Assembly (NCBI GenBank): GCA_022824545.1
Contig: JAJDZR010000132.1
Coordinates: forward strand, 1 to 42,729
Direction: 5' to 3'
Length of the DNA stretch: 42,729 bases
Source of the DNA: Chloroflexota bacterium
GTDB lineage: Bacteria; Chloroflexota; UBA11872; UBA12225; JAJDUF01
Every line of letters starts with the position of its first letter. Within the stretch, counting starts at the first letter, position 1. Below the pieces are notes generated by a model. That model was not told the origin of the DNA, made no database searches, and saw only the letters and a list, made by a program, of their open reading frames with translations. Made by a program: the position numbers and the translations under genes. Of this stretch, positions 32,246 through 39,700 are shown one piece after another.

Positions 32246-33361
32246 ATGATGAATCGGCGACGCCTGGGCGGCGCACTGCTTCGATTGGCGCCTTTGGCCG
32301 GCCTGCCAGCACTGGCCGCCTGTCAGTTCGGCGGCGATACAGCGGCGCCGGCAGTAAGTCCCGTCGCCCCCACGCCGACACCGCGCCCGCTGCCCATCGA
32401 GTCGGTTGACCCCGAGGAGATCATCACCCTGCTCCCCCCGGACGGCATTCCGGCCATTGACAACCCTGAGTTCATGTCCATCGAGGAGACGATCAACCGC
32501 GGGGTCATGGACGACGGCGAGCCGGTGCTTTCCTTCGGTCACCAGGGTGTCTGGCACGCCTACTCGGTATTCCAGCTTGACCACCACGAGATCGTCAACG
32601 ATGTCGTCGCCGGCCTGCCCATCGCGGCGACCTGGTGACCGCTCTGTTTCACGGGCATCGTGTATGCCCGCGAGATCAACGGGCAGGTGCTCAACTTCGG
32701 CGTCTCCGGCAAGCTCTACCGCAACGTCCTGGTCATGTTCGACCGCCAGACCGGCAGCCTGTGGAGCCAGCTACTCGGCCAGGCCATCGGCGGTCCACTT
32801 ACGGGCACACGCCTGACCATGCTCCCCGCCACGGTCATGACCTGGGACGCATGGCGACGGGAGCATCCCGACGGCCTGCTGCTCCGCAAGGAAGAGCCGA
32901 GCAAGGCCACCTACGCCTCCTACTGGAATTCCGGCACAATCGGCGTCGCCGGCGAGACGCTAAAAGATCCGCGGCTGCTGGCCAAGCAGTACGTCGTCGG
33001 CGTGCGCGTCGCCGATCAGCCCAAAGCCTATCCCTACGCGAGACTGAGCGCGCAGCCCGTGGTCAACGACACGCTCGGCGGTTCGCCGCTGGTCGTCGTA
33101 TTCGATGAGGCGCACGGCGGGGCGGGGATTGTCTTTTCGCGCCAGGTCCAAGACCGCACCCTGACCTTCGCACTCCAACGGACGACGGAGACGACCGTCC
33201 TGCTGACGGACGAGGAAACCGGCACGCTGTGGCACGGTCTCACCGGCGAGGGCCTGGAGGGACCACTGGCCGACCAACGCCTCCAACAGCTTCCCGCGAC
33301 CGATTCGTTCTGGTTCGGCTGGAAGGACCACTTCCCCAACACCGCCGTCTGGGGCGAGTGA
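32246..33361 (+). CDS. DUF3179-like lipoprotein, probable selenoprotein (UGA at 32636-32638 read as Sec)
   Basis: The frame contains one internal TGA, with homologous sequence uninterrupted on both sides. Before it comes a lipoprotein signal (RRR, hydrophobic core, LAAC lipobox), then VDPEEIITLLPPDGIPAIDNPEFMS and YSVFQLDHHEIVNDVVAGLPIAATW. After it comes PLCFTGIVYAREINGQVLNFGVSG. DUF3179 proteins usually have CPLC at this place, so TGA stands at the first Cys, giving U-P-L-C (U131, C134), a redox-type UxxC. A SECIS-like hairpin follows at 32652-32670. The product would be 371 residues, on the outer face of the membrane. The ATG at 32246 has GGAG upstream; 32219 and 32249 are alternatives. 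If not a selenoprotein it is a pseudogene. Confidence 0.8.
32652..32670 (+). promoter_or_regulatory. Bacterial SECIS-like hairpin downstream of UGA
   Basis: CGGGCAT (32652-32658) pairs perfectly with ATGCCCG (32664-32670) around the loop CGTGT. The loop begins 20 bases after the UGA and has G as its second base. Bacterial SECIS elements typically place the apical loop about 16-37 bases after the UGA with a G in the first two loop positions, so this fits. Confidence 0.7.
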
Positions 33362-33371
33362 GCTATCACTA

Positions 33372-34172
33372 TCACGCCCGGCCCGCAAACTCCTGGCCGC
33401 GGATCAGCATGAAGCGGAACGCTCCCGGCGGCTGCTCCGCCTCCAGCTTGATGCGGTGGTCCTCATCGCGGGCACCGAGGTACTTGGTCTCGGCGGGAAT
33501 GTAGTGCAGCGCGAGGCCGCGCCGGCGGTACGGCGTCTGGTTGGCGCCGGTCCGGTGCATATTGTGTCCGTGATGGAACATGCAGTACCCGGCCGGTAGC
33601 TCCACCGGCACCGGATCAGCTAGCTCCGGCATGGCGAGGAACGCATCCTTCTGCTCACTCGGCACCGGCCCCCACTTGTGGCTGCCGGGGATTACCGTCA
33701 TACAGCCGTTCTCGACGGTGGCGTCGTCCAAGGCCACCCAAGCGCTCACTGCCATCTGAGGGATGAGCCACGGCCACGCTGGCGAGTCCTGGTGCCAGTC
33801 GGTCACCGTGCCGTGGAAGCGCGGCTTCATCATCAGTTGGTCGTGATACAGCTTGATGTTCGGGCCCATCAGCGCCTCGACCACATCCACGATCTCGGGC
33901 TTGCGCGCCATAGACTCGAAGAGCTTGTCAAAATAGGCCAGGTGCGTCATCTTGCGGGTCCGGTCGAGCACCGGCACTTCTTCGGTATCGTTTTCACCCC
34001 GGAATTGCCGCTCTCGCTGGATGTAGGCCGCCGGCACATGGTCCACACGCCCCTCGACAATGTCCGCGCTGCGCTGTCGCAAGGCGGCCAACTCATCATC
34101 CGTTAAAACCCGGCCATATCGCAAGTAGCCGTGCTCGGCGAAAAACGCTTTCTGATCGCCAGTGAGGGCCAT
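33372..34172 (-). CDS. Phytanoyl-CoA dioxygenase (PhyH) family protein
   Basis: A 266-residue Fe(II)/2-oxoglutarate oxygenase. The start ALTGDQKAFFAEHGYLRYG is typical. The HxD metal pair is in DWHQDSPAWPW, followed by SAWVALDDATVENGCMTVIPGSH. The distal His and Arg are in HNMHRTGANQTPYRRRGLALHY. AAGGAGG lies 6 bases before the ATG at 34172, which decides against the longer frame to 34196. It is convergent with the selenoprotein-like gene, with 10 bases between stops. It is the second PhyH-type gene in the window and not closely similar to the first. Confidence 0.9.
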   Translation of the reverse strand: MALTGDQKAFFAEHGYLRYGRVLTDDELAALRQRSADIVEGRVDHVPAAYIQRERQFRGENDTEEVPVLDRTRKMTHLAYFDKLFESMARKPEIVDVVEALMGPNIKLYHDQLMMKPRFHGTVTDWHQDSPAWPWLIPQMAVSAWVALDDATVENGCMTVIPGSHKWGPVPSEQKDAFLAMPELADPVPVELPAGYCMFHHGHNMHRTGANQTPYRRRGLALHYIPAETKYLGARDEDHRIKLEAEQPPGAFRFMLIRGQEFAGRA

Positions 34173-34317
34173 CGGATACCTCCTTGCCACCCGCACGATC
34201 TCCGACCGACAGCCCGGAGTCTATGGTAGCCGCCCCGGCGCGTCAAGTAGCCGCGCGCCCTGAAACCTTGGTCAGTGACGATGCCGAAAACACGCCGGAC
34301 CGCCTCCCAACACGAAA

Positions 34318-34331
34318 ATAGTGTACGCTAT
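34318..34331. promoter_or_regulatory. Candidate autoregulatory operator of toxin-antitoxin pair
   Basis: ATAGTGTACGCTAT is a 14-base palindrome with one T/G mismatch, 31 bases before the antitoxin ATG. Antitoxins of this kind commonly bind such sites to repress their own operon. Confidence 0.4.
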
Positions 34332-34362
34332 ATTCCCAGGGTGCGGTTGGCGAGAGGTCAGC

Positions 34363-34587
34363 ATGAAAAACATCACGTTGAGCGCCGACGAGGGCTTGAT
34401 ATCTGCGGCACGCCGGCACGCCGCGGCCGAGCGAACGACCTTGAACGCCCAGTTTCGGCTGTGGCTTGCAGACTATGTCGGACGCAAACAACAGGCGGAG
34501 GCCGCCATCGCGACCATCCGAGCGTTGCGTGCCCGCATCTCTACCGGCGGGCGCAAGTTCACACGGAACGAAATGAATGAGCGCTGA
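34363..34587 (+). CDS. Antitoxin of PIN-domain toxin pair
   Basis: A 74-residue protein. MKNITLSADEGLISAARRHAAAERTTLNAQFRLWLADY looks like a ribbon-helix-helix DNA-binding unit: a short strand (ITLSA) followed by two helices. The charged C-terminal half would bind the toxin. GAGGTCAGC precedes the ATG at 34363. The frame extends to 34321 but overlaps the putative operator. It overlaps the toxin gene by 11 bases, the standard translational coupling of VapBC-type operons. Confidence 0.8.
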   Translation: MKNITLSADEGLISAARRHAAAERTTLNAQFRLWLADYVGRKQQAEAAIATIRALRARISTGGRKFTRNEMNER

Positions 34588-34999
34588 AGTCTTCATAGAT
34601 ACGAATATCTTCATCTACTTATTCGATGAAACCGCTACCGCCAAGCGCCAGTGCGCCGAGAGCCTGGTGCGCCAAAGCCTTGAAGATGGGACTGGGTGCA
34701 TTAGTTATCAGGTCGTCCAGGAAACGATGAATGTCGTTGTCCGCAAGCTAGGGGCAAAGCCTGATGACGCGAGACAGTTACTGGACGATGTTCTGATACC
34801 GCTCTGGCAGGTAAACCCGACACCTTCACTGTACCGGCGCGGTCTTCTCATTCAGACTCGATACGGACTCAGCTTCTACGACGCGCTTATCGTTGCGGCC
34901 GCACTTGAAGCGGGCTGCAACCGGCTCTACAGCGAAGACATGCAGCACGGCCAGCAGATACAACAACTGACCATACAGAATCCGTTCGTGCAACGTTAG
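34577..34999 (+). CDS. PIN-domain ribonuclease toxin (VapC-like)
   Basis: A 140-residue PIN domain. Acidic catalytic residues are visible at D8 (VFIDTNIFIY), E49 (QVVQETMN), D102 (SFYDALIVAAAL) and D121 (LYSEDMQHG), which coordinate Mg2+/Mn2+ for RNA cleavage. Length is normal. VapC-type toxins cleave tRNA or rRNA and are inhibited by the antitoxin encoded just upstream, with which this gene overlaps by 11 bases. Confidence 0.88.
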   Translation: MSAEVFIDTNIFIYLFDETATAKRQCAESLVRQSLEDGTGCISYQVVQETMNVVVRKLGAKPDDARQLLDDVLIPLWQVNPTPSLYRRGLLIQTRYGLSFYDALIVAAALEAGCNRLYSEDMQHGQQIQQLTIQNPFVQR

Positions 35000-35084
35000 T
35001 AGCGAGCGGCCTCTAGGGAACCGGGTACGAGGGCCGCCGAGGATGAAGCGGCTGCGTCACCTACGACCCAAAGGAGCGATGCGT

Positions 35085-36200
35085 ATGGCTACGACCGCCG
35101 GAGAACCGGCGCCGGTCGCCCCTATCGAGGATGCCCACGTCGTTCCCATCGGCGCGCTCCGGACCACCGCGCTTGCGCTGCTCCGGCAGGTGCGCGTGCC
35201 GCCGGACCATGCCGAGCAGATCGCGGAAGTGCTGATTGATACCGAGCTACGGGGGTACAGCGACCACGGCATCCTCAGCTTGGGCCGCCTGATAGACCGC
35301 TGCCGGACCGGCGCCGTCAACCCGACCCCCCAGCCCCGGATCGTGCGCGAGGCACCGGCGGCCATGCTCTTGGACGCCGACCAGGGCTGCGGCATCATCG
35401 CGTCCCGGCAGGCAATGGAGTGGTGCATCGCGGCCGCGCGCACGCAGGGCTTCGCCAGCGCCGGCGTGACCAACTCCAGCCACTTCATCGGGTGCGCCTT
35501 CTACGTCGAGATGGCGGCCCGGGCCGGGATGATCGGCTTTGCTTGCGGCTCTGCCGGCCAAGCGATGCCTCCACCCGGCGGGCTGACCGCCATCCTCGGC
35601 ACCAATCCGCTCGGCTACGCCTACCCCGCTAGGCGCTACGACCCCGTCATCCTCGACATGGCCACCACTGCCAGCGCCGGTGCCAAGATCAGCCTCGCGG
35701 CGCAGCTTGGGCATCCGATTGAGCCGGGCCTGCTCACCGATGCCGCCGGCAACCCGACGACCGATCCGCGTGCCCTGGGCAACGGCGGGCTGATGCTGCC
35801 TACGGGCGGCTACAAGGGGTTCGGCTTGGCGATGGTCGTAGACTGCCTGGCCGGCGTGTTGACCGGGGCCGGTTTCGCGCTCACCGGCGGTATTACGCAC
35901 GGCCAGTCGGGACACTTCTTCTGGGCGCTCAATATCGAGGCCTACATGCCGCTGCACCAATTCCTATCCCGCGTTGACGAGCAGCTAGACCAGATCAAAC
36001 GGTCCCGCCGAGCACCCGGCGTCAGCGAAATCCTAGTGCCCGGCGAGCGCGGCCAGAGGCGGCGCCGCCAGCTCTACCGCAGCGGCACGGTGCCGCTCCC
36101 GGCCGTCAGCTGGAACGAGCTAGGCCGCCTCTGCGCCGACCTGGACGTACCCGCCCCGGGACGAGTGCCGAGTGGCGAGCGGCCAGTCGTCAGTGGCTAG
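35085..36200 (+). CDS. Ldh family oxidoreductase (malate/L-lactate dehydrogenase type)
   Basis: A 371-residue NAD(P)-dependent 2-hydroxyacid dehydrogenase of the Ldh2/MDG2 family. Signatures are ELRGYSDHGILSL with the catalytic His at about residue 61, TNSSHFIGCAFYVEMAARAGMIGFA, ILGTNPLGYAYPA, ILDMATTASAGAKI and GGYKGFGLAMVVDCLAGVLTGAGF. ATG codons lie at 35079 and 35085; AAAGGAG (35070-35076) fits the second with 8-base spacing. The last codons and the TAG stop lie inside a heptanucleotide repeat (36163-36204), so the natural C-terminus was probably replaced. Substrates of the family include malate, sulfolactate and ureidoglycolate. Confidence 0.88.
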   Translation: MATTAGEPAPVAPIEDAHVVPIGALRTTALALLRQVRVPPDHAEQIAEVLIDTELRGYSDHGILSLGRLIDRCRTGAVNPTPQPRIVREAPAAMLLDADQGCGIIASRQAMEWCIAAARTQGFASAGVTNSSHFIGCAFYVEMAARAGMIGFACGSAGQAMPPPGGLTAILGTNPLGYAYPARRYDPVILDMATTASAGAKISLAAQLGHPIEPGLLTDAAGNPTTDPRALGNGGLMLPTGGYKGFGLAMVVDCLAGVLTGAGFALTGGITHGQSGHFFWALNIEAYMPLHQFLSRVDEQLDQIKRSRRAPGVSEILVPGERGQRRRRQLYRSGTVPLPAVSWNELGRLCADLDVPAPGRVPSGERPVVSG

Positions 36201-36204
36201 TGTC
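36163..36204. repeat. Heptanucleotide repeat, six units
   Basis: Six consecutive 7-base units of the form (G/C/T)AGTGGC: GAGTGCC, GAGTGGC, GAGCGGC, CAGTCGT, CAGTGGC, TAGTGTC. The stop codon of the Ldh gene is in the last unit. It is the same unit as in the mod gene inserts and in the spacer at 40081-40227. Confidence 0.85.
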
Positions 36205-36209
36205 CCCCA

Positions 36210-36289
36210 CCCTAGCCCTCCCCCGGAGCAAGCTCCAGGGGAGGGGATAGACCGTCCCCCCGCCGCAGCGGGGGGACCACAGGGGGGCC
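36210..36289. repeat. Two dispersed palindromes in tandem
   Basis: Bases 36210-36253 are an exact inverted copy of 24890-24933. Bases 36254-36289 are an ACCATAGG-type hairpin (GTCCCCCCGC with GCGGGGGGAC, tail ACCACAGGGGGG), matching copies at 987, 10749, 10972 and 13676. Both lie between convergent genes. Confidence 0.85.
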
Positions 36290-36305
36290 AGCCCCCCTCC
36301 TCACC

Positions 36306-36524
36306 TCACCCCAGAAACCGCAGCACGGTGAAGACGGCATTCACGACGAACGCGATGAACAGCCCTAGCATGGCAACGAGGAGTCCCACAAGCCAGCAGG
36401 TCAGACGGGCTTCCAGCATAACCAGATCAGCCTTGGTGACTATCTGACGCAGCACGGCCCGCAACTCCCCCAGGTCCGCCTTGGTCGCAAAGTGCTCCTC
36501 GGCGCTCACCGGTGCAGCAATCAC
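36306..36524 (-). CDS. Small coiled-coil/membrane protein
   Basis: A 72-residue protein. A helical segment with EEHFATKADLGELRAVLRQIVTKADLVMLEARL forms a short coiled coil with repeated TKAD(L) units, followed by one membrane helix (WLVGLLVAMLGLFIAFVVNAVF). This layout is common in small phage- or genome-island-associated membrane proteins of unknown role. The GTG at 36524 is chosen because GAGGAGAG lies just before it; the frame continues upstream to 36629 through repeat-derived sequence. Confidence 0.55.
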   Translation of the reverse strand: MIAAPVSAEEHFATKADLGELRAVLRQIVTKADLVMLEARLTCWLVGLLVAMLGLFIAFVVNAVFTVLRFLG

Positions 36525-36563
36525 GTGCCCTCTCCTCGTGTCTACAGCCTCTCCCAGTATACC

Positions 36564-36633
36564 CGGTGGCGAGTGCCAGGTGACCGAGCCACGGGCCACA
36601 CTAGCTATTGACCATCGGCTACCGGCCACGGCG
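36564..36633. repeat. Degenerate heptanucleotide palindrome
   Basis: About ten 7-base units. The first three run in the GTGGC orientation (CGGTGGC, GAGTGCC, AGGTGAC) and the later ones in the opposite orientation (CATCGGC, TACCGGC). It lies between the small membrane-protein gene and mod. Confidence 0.6.
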
Positions 36634-36727
36634 ATAGTGAAGGTGTGGACATTATTTCATGAGGAGTGTTAATATAACTCCACTCGCACCACTCTCCACC
36701 AACCACGCGCCACTAGGGGGAGTCTCC

Positions 36728-39700
36728 ATGTCGCCACGCGCCCGCGCCCGGCAGCCCATGACCGTCTCCACCATCCGGCACAGTGAGGCCTCCCGCCCCA
36801 ACATCCCCACCGCCGAGTACCAGCCGGCGATGACCGACGAGGAGCAGAGCGCCATCCCCGTCGCGTACCCACGCAACACCGACCTCGACCCGCAGCTCGT
36901 CTGGCGCGGCAAGGACGCGCAGGATCAGGCCGACTTGACCGCCCATGCGCCCCCGCTCTACATCCAGGAAAAGGTCCACCCCAAGGCGCTCATCAACGAT
37001 CTAGTGGCCAGTAGCCAGTGGTCAGTGGCCGGTAGCCAGGGAGCAGAGGCCAGTCGCCAGGAAACACGGGCCACTGGCGACAGGCCACAGGCCACTCAAC
37101 TTGATCTCTTTGCCGACTTCAACGGCTTCCCGGCGGGCGCCGACCGCACCGAGTTCTATCAGCACGAGGGCAACTGGTCCAACCGCATGATCCTCGGCGA
37201 TAGCCTCCAAGTGATGGCCTCGCTCGCCGAGCGCGAGGGCTTGCGCGGCAAGGTGCAGTGCATCTATCTCGACCCGCCCTACGGCATCAAGTTCAACTCC
37301 AACTTCCAGTGGTCCACCACCAGCCGCGACGTGCGCGACGGCAACGCCGCCCACGTCACCCGCGAGCCGGAGCAAGTCAAGGCCTTCCGCGATACCTGGC
37401 GCGACGGCATCCACTCCTACCTCTCCTACCTCCGCGACCGCCTCACCGTCGCCCGCGACCTGCTCGCCGACTCCGGCTCCATCTTCGTGCAGATCGGCGA
37501 CGAGAACGTCCACCGCGTCCGAGCAGTGATGGACGAGGTTTTCGGCGATGAGAATTTCTCACAGCAGATTATCTATCGGACGACAGCCCCACTAGGATCA
37601 AGCGGTCTATCAGCTCCTGTCGATTACATACTGTGGTACTGCAAGGATAAACCGTCTTCCAAATATCGTCCTCTCCTTGAAGAGAAAGATAGAGGGTCGT
37701 CTACAAATTACATGTGGACGGGCATGTTTGAGCAGCGGCGCAGGCTAACCTCCCTCGAGGCCATGGAATCAGAACTGCCTGATGACTTATTCTACCCTAG
37801 CGACTTCGCGTCAACTGGCTACACCCAATCTTGCTTCTATACCATCAATCTCTGGGGGCACGAGATAAAACCCGGTAAAAAGAGTTGGAGAACCAACATT
37901 GATGGCTTTCAGAGGCTAAACCGAGCATCAAGATTGATGCCAATCGGTACAAATCATCGCCCGTGCTATATCCAATACTTCCGCGACAATCCTACCCAAC
38001 ACTACAAGAATACTTGGATGAACACTCGGGCAGCTATGAGTATGAGATACGTGGTCGAGACACAGGACGAGGTGATTAAGCGCTGCATCCTGATGACCAC
38101 CGCCCCCGGCGACCTGGTGCTCGATCCGACCTGCGGCTCCGGCACGACCGCCTACGTCGCCGAGCAGTGGGGCCGGCGCTGGATCACGATAGACACCAGC
38201 CGCGTCGCGCTGGCGCTGGCCCGCGCCCGCATCATGGGCGCCCGCTACCCCTACTACCTGCTGACCGACAGCAAAGCCGGCCAAGAGCAGAAGGCCAAGC
38301 TATTGCGCCGCCCGCCGTCGGAAGAGCCGACCTACGGCGACATTCGGCAAGGGTTCGTCTACCGGCGCGTCCCCCACATCACCCTCCGCGCCATCGCCAA
38401 TAACGCCGAGATAGACGTGATCTGGGAGCAGTACGAGCGCGAGTTGTCAGTGGTCAGAGGCCAGTTGTCAGTCGCCAGTGGTCACGGGACACAGGCGACT
38501 GGCAACCGGCCACTGGAAGAATGGGAGATTCCGCGCGAGCGGCCGGACGACTGGCCGGCGGAGACGGAGCCACTGCTGGCCGAGTTCTGGGAGCTGCGGA
38601 TTGCGCGGCAGCGGGAGATAGACGCCTCCATCGCCGCCAAAGCCGACTACGAGTACCTGTACGACCAGCCCTACGAGGACAAAAAGACCGTCCGCGTCGC
38701 CGGCCCCTTCACGGTCGAGAGTATCTCGCCGCACCGCACGCTGGCCGTAGACGAGGACGGCGAGTTCATCGCGGAGGCGCCGGGCGGCTACGGCCCGGGC
38801 AAAGACTTTGCCACGGTCATCCTCGACAACCTGCGTACCGCCGGCGTCCAGCAAGCGCACAAGGAGGACCGGATCGAGTTCACCTCCCTCACGCCCTGGC
38901 CGGGCAAGCTGGTCTGCGCGGAAGGGCAGATCAGTGGCCAGTCGCCAGTGGTCAGTGGCCAGCGATCACGGGCTACTGGCGACCGGCGACCGGCCACGGA
39001 CCTGGCTACTGGCGACAGGCTACCGGCCACTGAACGCCGCGCTGCGGTATTCATCGGCCCGGAGTTCGGCACCGTCTCTCGTCCCGACCTCGTCGAGGCC
39101 GCCCGCGAGGCCGCCGAAGCCGGGTTCGACCTGCTCATCGCCTGTGCCTTCAACTACGACGCCCACTCGACCGAGTTCGAGCGGCTCGGCCGCATCCCGG
39201 TGCTGAAAGCGCGGATGAACAACGACCTGCACATGGCCAACGACCTGAAGAACACCGGCCATGGCAACTTGTTCGTCATCTTCGGCGAGCCGGACATTAC
39301 AGTGGCCAGTGGCCGGTGGCTAGTGGCCCGTGGTGGGAGGAAAGTTGGGAATTATGAGCAAGTCAAAGAGCTATCAGGACTTAGTAGTCTGGAAGAAATC
39401 AATCGAGTTGGCAGAGATGGTTTATCACGTCTCTGCGCGGTTTCCACCGGAGGAAAAGTTCGGCCTGACCAGCCAGGTTCGGCGGGCGGCAGTGTCGGTA
39501 GCAGCGAACATCGCCGAGGGGGCGGAGCGCCACGGGAGCAGGGAGTTTCTTCAGTTTCTGGGGATAGCCAGCGGTTCGCTGGCGGAGACGGAAACCTTTC
39601 TGATCCTGGCGCAGCGTCTGGGCATGGCGGCCTCGGAGGAGACCGCTCCGCTGCTGGCACAAGCGTCGGACGTTGGTCGGATGCTCAACGGTCTCAAACG

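Noticed and set aside
32246..33361. DUF3179-like gene as a simple pseudogene with a nonsense mutation
   Set aside because: The TGA falls exactly on a conserved Cys and is followed at the right distance by a SECIS-like hairpin, with no other damage. Chance nonsense is less likely, though it remains the alternative until Sec genes are found.
37004..37094. Phase variation of mod by heptad slippage
   Set aside because: The units inside mod are too diverged to slip easily, and changes of 7 would break the frame, while three separate inserts all keep it. Classical phase-variable mod genes have perfect repeats. Not excluded for the more uniform block at 40144-40171, but that is outside the coding frames.
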